Of a DNA stretch of 64,000 bases, positions 29,468-38,198 are shown one piece after another. This stretch comes from Streptococcus pneumoniae. Lineage in GTDB: Bacteria; Bacillota; Bacilli; Lactobacillales; Streptococcaceae. The DNA is taken from assembly GCA_040719455.1 (NCBI GenBank), contig JBFDTN010000001.1, positions 1,955,501-2,019,500 on the forward strand, written 5' to 3'. The first letter of the stretch is position 1. Each line of letters starts with the position of its first letter. The notes below the pieces were generated by a model. It worked only from the letters and a program-made list of their open reading frames with translations. It did not search any database and had not been told where the DNA came from. The position numbers and the translations under genes are program-made.

Positions 29468-29698
29468 GGACGAAAGAGGGATAAGAATTTTTGGAAGCAA
29501 AATTGGGGTCTTGTCACCTTTCTGATACTGGGTGTGCTAGTAGTTATTTATAGTTTCATTGAGGGAAAGACTGTATTAGGCATTATCTGAGTACTCTGTG
29601 TGATGACTTACTCCCTAATACTTTCTCTAAACTATAAAAACCGAGATAAGGAAAATAAGAAAGAACAGATAAAAAGTCTGAATGATGATTCCTACTAA
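29468..29698 (+). pseudogene. Remnant of a small membrane protein gene
   Basis: Directly after the cysE stop and in the same frame, a coding-like stretch reads DKNFWKQNWGLVTFLILG and continues to a hydrophobic helix. It is broken by TGA at 29588-29590, then continues with VLCVMTYSLILSLNYKNRDK and an acidic/basic tail to a TAA at 29696. It has no ATG. It is probably a decayed two-helix membrane protein gene. Confidence 0.5.
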
Positions 29699-29794
29699 AT
29701 TAGAAAGGAGAGGGGATTTGAAGTTTAAGTGACAAACTGAGAAAATACAAATGAGTTGAAGTTTCACTGTTTTCTATATCATCCCCATATCTGA

Positions 29795-31141
29795 ATGATG
29801 ATTAAAATTTACGATACTATGACACGGAGTCTGCGCGAGTTTGTGCCTTTAGAGGCTGGCAAGGTCAAGATGTATGTCTGCGGGCCGACGGTTTATAATT
29901 ATATCCATGTAGGAAATGCCCGCTCTACCGTGGCTTTTGATACCATTCGGCGCTATTTTGAGTACCGTGGCTTTGAGGTGACTTACGTATCTAACTTCAC
30001 GGACGTGGACGACAAGATTATCCACCGCGCCAAGAAAGAAGGGGTGACTCCGCAAGAAATTGCTGAGAAGTACATCGCAGCTTTTACTGCGGATGTAGAA
30101 AAACTAGGGGTAAAACCCGCGACCAAGCACCCTCGGGTCATGCACTTCATGGATGAAATTGTGGCCTTTATTGAAGACTTGATTGCAAAAGGCTACGCCT
30201 ATGAGTCAGAGGGTGATGTCTATTTCCGAGTGGAGAAGTCTGAAAACTATGCAGCTCTTGCCAATAAAACCTTGGAAGATTTGGTCTTGGGAGCCAGCGG
30301 TCGGACAGATGAGGAGACAGCTCGCAAGGAAAATCCTGTTGATTTTGCCCTTTGGAAATCCGTCAAGGCAGGGGAAATTTCTTGGGATAGCCCTTGGGGA
30401 GCAGGTCGTCCGGGCTGGCATATTGAATGCTCGGTCATGGCGACAGAAATCTTAGGCGACACCATTGACATTCATGGTGGTGGTGCGGATTTGGAATTCC
30501 CTCACCATACCAATGAGATTGCCCAGTCAGAAGCAAAGACGGGCAAAACCTTTGCTAACTACTGGATGCACAACGGCTTTGTTAATATCGATAATGTCAA
30601 GATGTCCAAGTCCTTGGGCAACTTTATCACTGTTCACGATGCTCTTGAAACGGTGGACGGTCAGGTCTTGCGTTTCTTCTTTGCCACCCAGCATTACCGA
30701 AAGCCGATTAACTTTTCAGAAAAAGCTGTACGAGACGCAGAAGTTAATCTCAAATATTTGAAAAATACCTACGAGCAGACCTTTTCAGAAAATGTGGACC
30801 TAGAGCGTCTAGCGGAGTTTGAAGGCAAATTCTGCCAAGCTATGGATGAAGATTTTAACACCGCAAACGGGATTACGGTTGTCTTTGAATTGGCCAAGTG
30901 GATTAACTCAGGCAATTACAATCCTGAGGTCAAGGCGGCGCTTGAGAAGATGCTGGCAGTCTTTGGTATTGTCTTTGAAGAAGAGGTGCTAGATAGCGAG
31001 ATTGAGGCCTTGATTGAGAAGCGCCAAGCTGCGCGGGCAGCCAAAGACTTTGCGACTGCTGACCAGATTCGTGACCAACTAGCAGCGCAGGGTATCAAAC
31101 TTCTTGATACCAAGGACGGAGTGAGGTGGACACGTGATTGA
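29795..31141 (+). CDS. cysS: Cysteinyl-tRNA synthetase
   Basis: The enzyme charges tRNA-Cys. The 448-residue product shows YVCGPTVYNYIHVGNARS with zinc ligand Cys29 and the HIGH-like HVGN at 38-41, and KMSKS starting at residue 269. A second zinc region (CSVMATEILG) and the HGGGADLEFPHH segment are present. The start is poorly marked: two ATG codons stand in tandem (29795, 29798) without a clear ribosome site. The 3' end overlaps mrnC by eight bases. Confidence 0.96.
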   Translation: MMIKIYDTMTRSLREFVPLEAGKVKMYVCGPTVYNYIHVGNARSTVAFDTIRRYFEYRGFEVTYVSNFTDVDDKIIHRAKKEGVTPQEIAEKYIAAFTADVEKLGVKPATKHPRVMHFMDEIVAFIEDLIAKGYAYESEGDVYFRVEKSENYAALANKTLEDLVLGASGRTDEETARKENPVDFALWKSVKAGEISWDSPWGAGRPGWHIECSVMATEILGDTIDIHGGGADLEFPHHTNEIAQSEAKTGKTFANYWMHNGFVNIDNVKMSKSLGNFITVHDALETVDGQVLRFFFATQHYRKPINFSEKAVRDAEVNLKYLKNTYEQTFSENVDLERLAEFEGKFCQAMDEDFNTANGITVVFELAKWINSGNYNPEVKAALEKMLAVFGIVFEEEVLDSEIEALIEKRQAARAAKDFATADQIRDQLAAQGIKLLDTKDGVRWTRD

Positions 31142-31517
31142 TGTGACACTCATCAACGGGATTGCCCTTGCCTTTGAGGGCGATGCTGTCTATTCCATGT
31201 ATATTCGCAGGCACTTGATTTTTAAGGGCTTGACCAAGCCCAATCAACTGCACCGTGAGGCCAATCGTTATGTGTCGGCTAAAGCTCAAGCAGCCCTCAT
31301 CTCTAAGATGTTAGAAACTAATTTTCTGGCAGAAAAAGAAGTAGACATCTACAAACGTGGTCGCAATACCAACAGTCACACCAAGGCAAAAAATGCGGAT
31401 GTAGTGACCTATCGCATGTCAACAGGTTTTGAAGCGGTGCTCGGCTATCTCCACATGACGGAGCAAACCAAGCGACTTGAAGAAGTGATTAACTGGTGTA
31501 TTGAGGAAATAGATTAG
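31134..31517 (+). CDS. mrnC: Mini-ribonuclease 3
   Basis: MrnC is a small RNase III-like enzyme without an RNA-binding domain that matures 23S rRNA ends. The 127-residue protein begins MIDVTLINGIALAFEGDAVY, where the EGDAVY stretch carries the acidic catalytic site, and keeps RGRNTNSH later. The start is GTG at 31134 with GAGGTGG upstream inside cysS. The overlap implies translational coupling. Confidence 0.92.
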   Translation: MIDVTLINGIALAFEGDAVYSMYIRRHLIFKGLTKPNQLHREANRYVSAKAQAALISKMLETNFLAEKEVDIYKRGRNTNSHTKAKNADVVTYRMSTGFEAVLGYLHMTEQTKRLEEVINWCIEEID

Positions 31518-31548
31518 AAAAAAGAGGATGAATGAGCCTCTTTTTGAT
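31518..31548. terminator. Bidirectional terminator after mrnC
   Basis: AAAAAAGAGG pairs with CCTCTTTTT between convergent mrnC and the FUSC-like gene. Confidence 0.75.
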
Positions 31549-31550
31549 GA

Positions 31551-32510
31551 TTAAGCTGTTTCTTTGTACCGCTCATAAAAGGTGACTTTTAGCTGAATAA
31601 ACCGTTCCAAGTCGTGCAAGAGTTGGTAGAGCGTAGCGCGTGTTTCAAATTCGATACGCGTTTTGGGGAGTGGACGCTTTCGAAAAGTGGTGAGAAAGTC
31701 ATCAATGGCATCTAGCAGTTCGTGGGCGGGATTATTCTGGCTGAGTTGGGCAGCTGTTTTGGAAAAGAGCGTTCCTAAAATGCGACTTTCTTCGCTTTCT
31801 AGCTGACAGCCATCAATCATTTGCGCCATATCTCGCAAAATTCGATTTTGTGCCTGTCGCATCTCAAAATAGTGGACTTGGTAATCCGTTTGGTGAAAGA
31901 CTTGATTGTGCCGATCCAGATAGACAATCCTGAGTGCCTCTTCTAATGTGGTATCTAGTTGCGTGATTAAAGTTGCATCATTTCTTCCATCTCCTGTAAT
32001 GAGAAAATGATGAAACCGTAGTAAAATAGCTTTTAAGGAATGTTCGACTTGTAAGTGAAAATCATGGATTTTTTGATCTTGAGATGGCATATAAAGATTT
32101 GCGATGAGAGCGAGTCCTGCTCCGAGAAGAAAAAGAGCGAGTTCGTTACCGATTAGTGCGAAAGAGATAGATTTCTCAGCTAGGAGATGCGTGACCAGAA
32201 CCGTACAAGGGGCAATTCCTGCAGTGAGATTTGCCTTGTAAGCAAGGGGGACGTAAAGGAGCAGGTAGAGGGCAAAAGATGCGAGATGAAAGCCAAAGAG
32301 CGAAAAGCAAAGGACGGCGGTAAGAAGTGCCAAGATCGTGGACCAAAGTCGTGCCCAAGCTGTTTTTAAAGAAGCTCTTCGGGTGTCTAGCACACTTAAA
32401 ATCGCGATAATCCCAGCTGACGGAGCGTAAAGAAGATTTACCGTTTGCGCTAAATAGATAGCTAGGCAGGTGGCAATGACTAACTTGATGGTGCGGTGTA
32501 ATAAAGGCAT
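31551..32510 (-). CDS. FUSC/aromatic acid exporter family membrane protein, copy 1
   Basis: A 319-residue protein with four to five membrane helices in residues 5-150 and a helical cytoplasmic C-terminal half (about 160-319). This is the DUF939/ArAE layout. The DTRRAS segment between the second and third helices is shared with copy 2. GGAGAAGG precedes the ATG at 32510. It is a paralogue of the next gene upstream. The substrate is unknown; efflux of organic acids is inferred from the family. Confidence 0.8.
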   Translation of the reverse strand: MPLLHRTIKLVIATCLAIYLAQTVNLLYAPSAGIIAILSVLDTRRASLKTAWARLWSTILALLTAVLCFSLFGFHLASFALYLLLYVPLAYKANLTAGIAPCTVLVTHLLAEKSISFALIGNELALFLLGAGLALIANLYMPSQDQKIHDFHLQVEHSLKAILLRFHHFLITGDGRNDATLITQLDTTLEEALRIVYLDRHNQVFHQTDYQVHYFEMRQAQNRILRDMAQMIDGCQLESEESRILGTLFSKTAAQLSQNNPAHELLDAIDDFLTTFRKRPLPKTRIEFETRATLYQLLHDLERFIQLKVTFYERYKETA

Positions 32511-32539
32511 ATCCTTCTCCTTTAAAGTAATGTTATCTA

Positions 32540-32699
32540 AGAACCTGTATTCACAGCTCAGCAACTCTATTCAGGGCTTATTTTTCGCTACTCATCGTTG
32601 CTTTTTCTCGAAATACAGTCAGTATTCCTTCAAAAAACGCCTTGATTATCGTAAAATAAGCTCCCGATTAGAATGACTTCGCTTATGAATACAGGTTCT
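32540..32699. mobile_element. 160-base MITE between the two FUSC genes
   Basis: Perfect 14-base terminal inverted repeats AGAACCTGTATTCA (32540) and TGAATACAGGTTCT (32686) flank the element. Subterminal GCTTATTTT/AAAATAAGC also pair, so most of the left 50 bases match the right 50 in inverse. It has no coding capacity. It lies in the 5' region of copy 1, separating it from copy 2. Confidence 0.8.
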
Positions 32700-32734
32700 A
32701 AACTGATTTCTATTGTAGCACAAAAAAGCTCATA

Positions 32735-32826
32735 AAAAAGAAGCTAAGACAAAAGTGTCTAGCCTTGATTCTTTTATAGATTTGATAGTTTGACGCAGTA
32801 GTTGTCTCACTCCCTGAATAGATCGT
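32735..32826. repeat. AGACAAAAGTGTC-type repeat
   Basis: GAAGCTAAGACAAAAGTGTC, then TAGCCTT and AGTTTGACGCAGTAGTTGTC, recalls stretches at 3380 and 21175. The hairpin AAGCTAAGAC/GTCTAGCCTT may terminate the upstream FUSC gene. Confidence 0.5.
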
Positions 32827-33789
32827 CTATCCATTTTCCTTGGGATAACGTTTGTAAAAATCGACTTTCAGCTGGATAAAATGCTCCAAATCGTGGAGGA
32901 CTTGATAGAGTTTGGCACGGGTTTCAAACTCTTGTCTACTCTGGGGTAAGGGCCAAGCATGGAAATCTTCCCATAGTCTTGCGATGGCTTGGAGAAGAGC
33001 ATGACCAGCATTGGTCTGGCTCAGCTGCTTTTCGGTTAGCTGAAAAATCTCAGCGAAAGCTTGTTTTTCTTGCGCATTCATTGGACAGTCTGTAAAGCTC
33101 TGTGCCATTTCACGCAAGATACGACTCTGTGCCTGCCTCATTTCAAAATAATGGACTTGATAATCCGTTTGTCGAAAGACTTGGTTGTGCCGATCCAGAT
33201 ACACAATATGTAGTGCATTTGAGAGAGTTTGGTCAAGTTGCGTGATGAGCTCTTCTATGGGAGATAGCGATTTATCCTCTAAAAAATCATGAAAGGCTTG
33301 TAAAATAGCCTTGAGTTCCCTCTCTACAGTGCGGTGAAATTCCTGAATTTTTTTATTTTGCGAAGGCATATAGAGATTAACCAAGAGTGCCAAACCAGCG
33401 CCAATGAAAAAGAGGCACATGGCATTCGTAAATAAAGGCCAGCTAATCGTTTTTTCCTGAAAGAAGTGAAGGACCAGTACCGTACAAGGGGGAATCCAAG
33501 CAGAAAGATTGGTCTTATAGGCAATAGGAACATAGATGCTGAGGTATAGCCCTAGTGCCCAGAGATTAAAGCCCAGTAGTGTAAAAGCGCTCATCCCAAT
33601 GACCAAAGCAAGAATGGTAGACCAAAGCCTGTCCCAAGCGGTTTTAAAAGAAGCGCGACGGGTATCAAGGAGGCTTAAAATCGTGATGCTTCCAGCAGCT
33701 GTCGGATAAAGTAGATGCAGGACGTGCGCTAGCCAGACCGCTAAGCAGGTTGCCAAGGCTAGTTTAATGGTTCGTTGAAAGATAGGCAT
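32827..33789 (-). CDS. FUSC/aromatic acid exporter family membrane protein, copy 2
   Basis: A 320-residue paralogue of the gene at 31551. The N-terminal halves align closely (RTIKLALATCLAVWLA, LLDTRRASFKTAWDRLWSTI), as do the C-terminal YLDRHNQVFRQTDYQVHYFE segments. The start at 33789 is followed by MPIFQRTIK, matching MPLLHRTIK of copy 1. The pair arose by tandem duplication, and a MITE lies between them. Confidence 0.8.
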   Translation of the reverse strand: MPIFQRTIKLALATCLAVWLAHVLHLLYPTAAGSITILSLLDTRRASFKTAWDRLWSTILALVIGMSAFTLLGFNLWALGLYLSIYVPIAYKTNLSAWIPPCTVLVLHFFQEKTISWPLFTNAMCLFFIGAGLALLVNLYMPSQNKKIQEFHRTVERELKAILQAFHDFLEDKSLSPIEELITQLDQTLSNALHIVYLDRHNQVFRQTDYQVHYFEMRQAQSRILREMAQSFTDCPMNAQEKQAFAEIFQLTEKQLSQTNAGHALLQAIARLWEDFHAWPLPQSRQEFETRAKLYQVLHDLEHFIQLKVDFYKRYPKENG

Positions 33790-33916
33790 GCGTGTCTCCT
33801 AAAGTGTATTCATTCTATTGTATCATAAAAATAGCTTCAAACGGAATCGCTTTCTTTTAGTTTTTGAGAAAAATATTCTGGAAATAGCCTTCTTTGCGTT
33901 GGAAAACTTGATTTTG

Positions 33917-33934
33917 TGCTATACTGGGAATATG
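33917..33934 (+). promoter_or_regulatory. Extended -10 six bases before the rlmB ATG
   Basis: TGCTATACT ends at 33925 and the ATG starts at 33932, so a normal start point (+7) falls on the A of ATG. The rlmB transcript may be leaderless. Confidence 0.5.
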
Positions 33935-34660
33935 GAAAAAAATGATATTGTATATGGTGTACACGCAGTGACCGAGAGCCTGTTGGCAAATACGGGCAAT
34001 AAACTCTATATTCAAGAGGATTTGCGGGGTAAAAATGTTGATAAGGTGAAGCAGTTAGCGGCAGAAAAGAAGGTCTCCATTTCATGGACGCCTAAAAAAA
34101 CGCTCCAAGAGATGACAGAAGGAGCAGTCCATCAAGGTTTTGTGCTTCGTGTGTCGGAATTTGCTTACACGGAGCTTGAGACGATTTTGAAAAAGGCAAA
34201 AGAAGAGGAAAATCCTCTCCTGCTTATCCTAGATGGTCTGACAGACCCGCATAATCTAGGGTCGATTTTGCGGACGGCTGATGCGACAAATGTGACAGGG
34301 GTCATTATCCCTAAACACCGGGCGGTTGGTGTTACGCCAGTCGTGTCTAAGACATCAACAGGGGCTATTGAGCATATCCCTATTGCGCGAGTGACCAATC
34401 TCAGTCAAACCTTAGATAAGCTAAAAGACCAGGGATTTTGGATTTTTGGAACAGACATGAATGGCACCCCATCAACCAAGTGGAATACAGTAGGAAAACT
34501 TGCCCTTATCATTGGAAATGAAGGAAAAGGAATCTCTGCCAATATCAAAAAGCAAGTGGATGAGATGATTACCATTCCCATGAGTGGGCATGTGCAGAGT
34601 CTCAATGCCAGTGTGGCAGCAGCTATTCTCATGTATGAAGTGTATCGCAATCGCTCCTAA
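33932..34660 (+). CDS. rlmB: 23S rRNA (guanosine-2'-O-)-methyltransferase, TrmH/SpoU family
   Basis: RlmB-type enzymes methylate the 2'-O of a guanosine in the 23S rRNA P-loop. The 242-residue product has an N-terminal L30e-like substrate-binding domain and the SPOUT knot motifs: LDGLTDPHNLGSILRTADAT, IIGNEGKGIS and MSGHVQSLNASVAAAIL. The start at 33932 fits the family N-terminus (DIVYGVHAV). The upstream open frame from 33818 has no signal. Exact target is inferred from family. Confidence 0.9.
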   Translation: MEKNDIVYGVHAVTESLLANTGNKLYIQEDLRGKNVDKVKQLAAEKKVSISWTPKKTLQEMTEGAVHQGFVLRVSEFAYTELETILKKAKEEENPLLLILDGLTDPHNLGSILRTADATNVTGVIIPKHRAVGVTPVVSKTSTGAIEHIPIARVTNLSQTLDKLKDQGFWIFGTDMNGTPSTKWNTVGKLALIIGNEGKGISANIKKQVDEMITIPMSGHVQSLNASVAAAILMYEVYRNRS

Positions 34661-34732
34661 ATAAAAGAAAGCCTTTCCTTGAGGAAAGCAAGGAAAAAGA
34701 CAAGATTCTCATAAAAAAATAGGACAAAGGTC

Positions 34733-34762
34733 TTGACTGATAGAGGGTAAATTTGATATGAT
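34733..34762 (+). promoter_or_regulatory. Promoter of rplM-rpsI
   Basis: TTGACT (34733-34738) and TATGAT (34757-34762) are 18 bases apart. Confidence 0.75.
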
Positions 34763-34775
34763 AGTAGACGGTATT

Positions 34776-34844
34776 GTTTACCCCATTTGAAAGGCCCCGG
34801 AACCCTTCAAATAACTTGCGGACCGGAACATCCGCCCTGTAAAC
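34776..34844 (+). promoter_or_regulatory. L13-type ribosomal protein leader
   Basis: GTTTAC (34776) closes with GTAAAC (34839). Inside are GGCCCCGG and GGACCGG purine/cytosine stems, the typical architecture of the Firmicute L13 leader upstream of rplM. It likely mediates feedback by L13. Confidence 0.8.
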
Positions 34845-34872
34845 AAAAACGACATTCATAATAGGAGAAATC

Positions 34873-35319
34873 ATGAACAAAACAACATACATGGCTAAGC
34901 CAGGTGAAGTTGAACGCAAATGGTATGTAGTTGACGCTACTGATGTACCTCTTGGACGCCTTTCAGCAGTTGTAGCAAGCGTTCTTCGTGGAAAAAACAA
35001 ACCAACATTCACACCACACACTGATACAGGTGACTTTGTGATCGTTATCAATGCTGAAAAAGTGAAATTGACTGGTAAAAAAGCAACTGATAAAGTTTAC
35101 TACACTCACTCAATGTACCCAGGTGGATTGAAATCAATCACTGCTGGTGAACTTCGTTCAAAAAATGCAGTTCGTTTGATTGAAAAATCAGTTAAAGGAA
35201 TGCTTCCACACAACACTCTTGGACGCGCTCAAGGGATGAAATTGAAAGTATTCGTTGGTTCAGAACACAACCACGCTGCACAACAACCAGAAGTTCTTGA
35301 CATTTCAGGACTTATCTAA
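34873..35319 (+). CDS. rplM: 50S ribosomal protein L13
   Basis: L13 is an early assembly protein of the large subunit. The 148-residue product shows [26 protein letters not shown] and the conserved [20 protein letters not shown] precedes the ATG. rpsI follows after 19 bases in the usual rplM-rpsI operon. Confidence 0.98.
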   Translation: MNKTTYMAKPGEVERKWYVVDATDVPLGRLSAVVASVLRGKNKPTFTPHTDTGDFVIVINAEKVKLTGKKATDKVYYTHSMYPGGLKSITAGELRSKNAVRLIEKSVKGMLPHNTLGRAQGMKLKVFVGSEHNHAAQQPEVLDISGLI

Positions 35320-35338
35320 GGAAAGGAACAAATAAAGT

Positions 35339-35731
35339 ATGTCACAAGCACAATATGCAGGTACTGGACGTCGTAAAAACGCTGTTGCACGCGTTCGCCT
35401 TGTTCCAGGAACTGGTAAAATCACTGTAAACAAAAAAGATGTAGAAGAGTACATCCCACACGCTGACCTTCGTTTGGTCATCAACCAACCATTTGCTGTT
35501 ACATCAACAGTAGGTAGCTATGACGTTTTGGTGAACGTTGTAGGTGGTGGTTATGCAGGTCAAGCAGGAGCTATCCGTCACGGTATCGCTCGCGCTCTTC
35601 TTCAAGTAGACCCAGACTTCCGCGATTCTCTTAAACGCGCAGGACTTCTTACACGTGACGCTCGTATGGTAGAACGTAAGAAACCAGGTCTTAAGAAAGC
35701 ACGTAAAGCTAGCCAGTTCTCTAAACGTTAA
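35339..35731 (+). CDS. rpsI: 30S ribosomal protein S9
   Basis: S9 reaches the P site with its C-terminal SKR. The 130-residue product begins [19 protein letters not shown] and ends [11 protein letters not shown]. The last codons form the attachment site of the mobile elements downstream: 30 bases (35681-35710) recur exactly at 46439-46468, so integration preserves the reading frame. The stop and terminator may thus derive from an element and not from the original chromosome. Confidence 0.98.
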   Translation: MSQAQYAGTGRRKNAVARVRLVPGTGKITVNKKDVEEYIPHADLRLVINQPFAVTSTVGSYDVLVNVVGGGYAGQAGAIRHGIARALLQVDPDFRDSLKRAGLLTRDARMVERKKPGLKKARKASQFSKR

Positions 35732-35758
35732 GAAACGGCTATATATCAAGCTTTATCA
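35681..35758 (+). other. Left attachment site in the rpsI 3' end (attL)
   Basis: Bases 35681-35710 equal 46439-46468. Bases 35714-35758 match 53614-53658 at 43 of 45 positions. Three related copies therefore mark the left end, the inner junction and the right end of the accessory region. Confidence 0.8.
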
Positions 35759-35793
35759 ACACTTCATGGTTCACACCATGGGGTGTTTTTTTG
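35758..35793 (+). terminator. Terminator of rpsI
   Basis: AACAC and CATGG arms pair with CCATG and GGTGTT, followed by seven T. Confidence 0.85.
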
Positions 35794-35841
35794 ATGATTT
35801 TTAACAAAATTCACACCACTTTTCACACCAAATTCACACCA
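35770..35841. repeat. Four TTCACACCA direct repeats beside the integrase
   Basis: TTCACACCA occurs at 35770, 35810, 35822 and 35833. Further copies lie near the other end at 46327 and inverted at 46274. They look like arm-type binding sites of the integrase encoded next to them. Confidence 0.65.
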
Positions 35842-37062
35842 TTACTTTTTAAGGTTTCGGTAGGCAATCTCCCCTACAGCCATTGGGACTACATTTGAAG
35901 TATTGACATAAGTTTTAGTTGTTAGGGTATCACTATGTGTCAGAGCTTCTGAAATGGCTTCTAGTGAAGTTCCTGCTTGTTTAGCTAAAGTTGCGCCTGT
36001 ATGGCGTAATTTGTGCGGTGTAGCGTGTATCAGCTCCTTGTGACGGCGTTTGACTGATTTCATCTTATTGTTGAGATAGTCAGAGTGTAAAGGGCTGTTG
36101 ACATTCCCTTTCATATCAATATAAGTAAAGACATATTGTTCATCAGATTGGATAATGCCGAATTTTGCTAGTTCAACTTTTTGTTGTTTTTTCCAAGATT
36201 GAAGTAATTCAGTTAGTTCAATAGGGATTTGGAAAGTTGTTTTCTTGTTACCCTTTGTAGATTTTGGATTTTTATACTTATCCAAAGCTTGTACTAACTG
36301 AATTTCTTGTCTACTAATATTGATGTGTTTCCATTGTAAAGCGTAGCTTTCAGATTTTCTATCACCTAAGAAAAAGGTGGTATAGAATAAGACATAGTCT
36401 TTGAAAGATAGCTTGTCATTTTCTAAGTCTTCTTCAAAAGCTGCGAACCATGCTTGAAGTTCTGCTTGTGATAGATACAAATCTTCATCGTGTTTAGCTT
36501 CTTCCAATTTGATTTTCTTGGTTGCCTTGATTCGCTTGATTGTTTTTGAAATACGGTTAGCTTCAATGTATTCTAATTCCTCTGCCCAATCAAATATAGA
36601 ATTGACATAACTTCTAATAACTTTGAAATTGGCGTATTCCTCTGCTTTTTGAGTTAATAGGTTCAAAACAACTTGTTTATTTTGATTAAGAAAATCAATG
36701 GAATAATTTCCCAGCATTGGAAGGATGTGTTTTCTAAAGACGATTTCAGTACCATCAATAGTTGCTTGTGTTGGTGGTTTAGTAGTAGAAGTTGTTTGAC
36801 CTGCTTTATAGGCTTCCCACCACACGTTTTTATAGAAATCTTTGAATTGGATTGAACCTGCTATTTCAACGCTTGAAGTAATATCCCCACGTAGAATTCT
36901 ATCAATTTTATTTTGTAACTCTAGTTCGTATTTTTTAGCTTCACTCCTTAGTTTGAACCGTTTTTCTACCACCTTCTTATCAATTCCAAGAGAAGACTTC
37001 ACTTCCTCTGGGATATAGATACGCAAGCGATAAGTTCCATTTTTAGTTTTTGTAATTGACAT
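35842..37062 (-). CDS. int: Tyrosine recombinase (integrase) of element 1
   Basis: A 406-residue tyrosine recombinase of the Tn916/ICE type. It has an N-terminal arm-binding domain (MSITKTKNGTYRLRIYIPEE), a SAM-like core-binding domain (about 75-180) and a catalytic domain. Catalytic features are the Arg in LGDRKSESYALQW, HKLRHT and the nucleophile in TKTYVN. AAAAGGAG precedes the ATG. It is at the left end, reading toward rpsI, as expected for an enzyme that integrates there. It appears intact. Confidence 0.93.
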   Translation of the reverse strand: MSITKTKNGTYRLRIYIPEEVKSSLGIDKKVVEKRFKLRSEAKKYELELQNKIDRILRGDITSSVEIAGSIQFKDFYKNVWWEAYKAGQTTSTTKPPTQATIDGTEIVFRKHILPMLGNYSIDFLNQNKQVVLNLLTQKAEEYANFKVIRSYVNSIFDWAEELEYIEANRISKTIKRIKATKKIKLEEAKHDEDLYLSQAELQAWFAAFEEDLENDKLSFKDYVLFYTTFFLGDRKSESYALQWKHINISRQEIQLVQALDKYKNPKSTKGNKKTTFQIPIELTELLQSWKKQQKVELAKFGIIQSDEQYVFTYIDMKGNVNSPLHSDYLNNKMKSVKRRHKELIHATPHKLRHTGATLAKQAGTSLEAISEALTHSDTLTTKTYVNTSNVVPMAVGEIAYRNLKK

Positions 37063-37130
37063 AGTATTCTCCTTTTGAATTGAGCTAGAAAAATACCGTG
37101 ATTAAATTATAGCAAATCACGGTAAAAATG

Positions 37131-37391
37131 CTACTGATTTTGTAACCAGCGATTGATTTCGTTCTTGTCAAATCGTACAGTTTTTCCAACTCGTATGACT
37201 GGCAAGCCTTTTTGAATCCAACAATCAAGAGTATTGTTTGAAATTCCTAGATATTGACAGGCTTGTTGCTTGTTCAAAAAGGGGCTTTCGATATTGCTAT
37301 TGTTTAGCCGATTTTCGATTTCTTGTTTAATTAAATCGGCAATCAATAGCTGAATTTGTTGGATTTGTTCATTTGGAAGAATGACTTGCAT
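37131..37391 (-). CDS. Excisionase-like HTH protein
   Basis: An 86-residue protein with a C-terminal MerR/excisionase-type helix-turn-helix (LNKQQACQYLGISNNTLDCWIQKGLPVIRVGKTVRF). Proteins of this type bend att DNA and steer the integrase to excision. It is directly upstream of int on the same strand. Confidence 0.8.
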   Translation of the reverse strand: MQVILPNEQIQQIQLLIADLIKQEIENRLNNSNIESPFLNKQQACQYLGISNNTLDCWIQKGLPVIRVGKTVRFDKNEINRWLQNQ

Positions 37392-37462
37392 ATTATCTAC
37401 TCCTTATTTCTTGTCTTTTTATTCATATTTTGAGATAATAGCAACAACAGAAGTAGTTGTGG

Positions 37463-37996
37463 CTATTTTTGTTGTGATGTGGGGTTATCGTTGTTGGTTT
37501 GGTCGCTTACATTGATAACCTTTTTTTCTTTTAGCTCGAACGGCTTTCCATTTTCACGATAATATCGAGAATATTGTGCTAACCATTTTTTGTGGTCGGC
37601 ATTTGGTCTGAAACATTGTTTGTATTGATGATAGAGGTACTCCAAGAGTTCAATTGATGTTTCTTTACCCCAAATTTCATCAACCTTATATAACAATGAA
37701 AATAAGCCTGAAGAATGTTCAATATGATGTATTGATTCTTCTAATGATGATATTTTTTGTTTTGCAGAAGAGAACGAGAAGTTTTTTTCTTCTAACAGCT
37801 CAATCATCAATTCTGTAATTTTATGCGGCTTATTTGACCGCTTGTAGAAGAACATATATTTGTCCAAGATAGCGGAAAGCAGTAAATTTTTTAGGTCAGT
37901 ATCTGATTGACATTCTTTTAGGTGTGTTGTCAATTCATGAGCGTAACGCCCTTTTATTTCTGCTTCAAATCGTATCCATTTTGATTTTTTAGTCAT
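37463..37996 (-). CDS. Rep/MobT-type initiator, C-terminal fragment (frame C)
   Basis: The N-terminus reads WIRFEAEIKGRYAHELTTHL, a segment typical of the C-terminal half of rolling-circle initiators/relaxases of Tn916 Orf20 (Rep_trans) type. AAAGGAG lies ten bases before the ATG at 37996. The start overlaps the stop of the preceding frame by eight bases. Together with the next two entries it makes up one ancestral protein of about 400 residues. Confidence 0.6.
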   Translation of the reverse strand: MTKKSKWIRFEAEIKGRYAHELTTHLKECQSDTDLKNLLLSAILDKYMFFYKRSNKPHKITELMIELLEEKNFSFSSAKQKISSLEESIHHIEHSSGLFSLLYKVDEIWGKETSIELLEYLYHQYKQCFRPNADHKKWLAQYSRYYRENGKPFELKEKKVINVSDQTNNDNPTSQQK

Positions 37997-38198
37997 TTTG
38001 GTGTTGCTCCTTTGATTTATCATAGATTCGGACGTACAGATTGGTATTTCTTGAACGCTTCCCTATATAGATTGTTTCGGTTTCTAAGTCCGTGGAGATT
38101 TCGCGAGTTGAAGAGTGATTGCGAGGGTAGGGCTTGTTTTTATTCTCCTTAATTATCCGTTGAAGGAGAGCTGATGTTTCTTTTTCTGTATTTACCAT
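37989..38198 (-). CDS. Rep/MobT-type initiator, middle fragment (frame B)
   Basis: This 69-residue frame contains ETIYIGKRSRNTNLYVRIYD, the part of Rep_trans-type proteins that carries the active-site Tyr region and the RIYDK segment. The ATG at 38198 has GGAAGGACGG upstream and lies inside the end of the first fragment. The frames can be joined only by two frameshifts or separate translation. Confidence 0.55.
   Translation of the reverse strand: MVNTEKETSALLQRIIKENKNKPYPRNHSSTREISTDLETETIYIGKRSRNTNLYVRIYDKSKEQHQND

Noticed and set aside
29700..29794. A T-box upstream of cysS
   Set aside because: No T-box sequence or terminator-antiterminator pair is visible.
32470..32676. A 68-codon plus-strand frame across the start of a FUSC gene
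   Set aside because: It runs through the MITE and the antisense of a real gene start.
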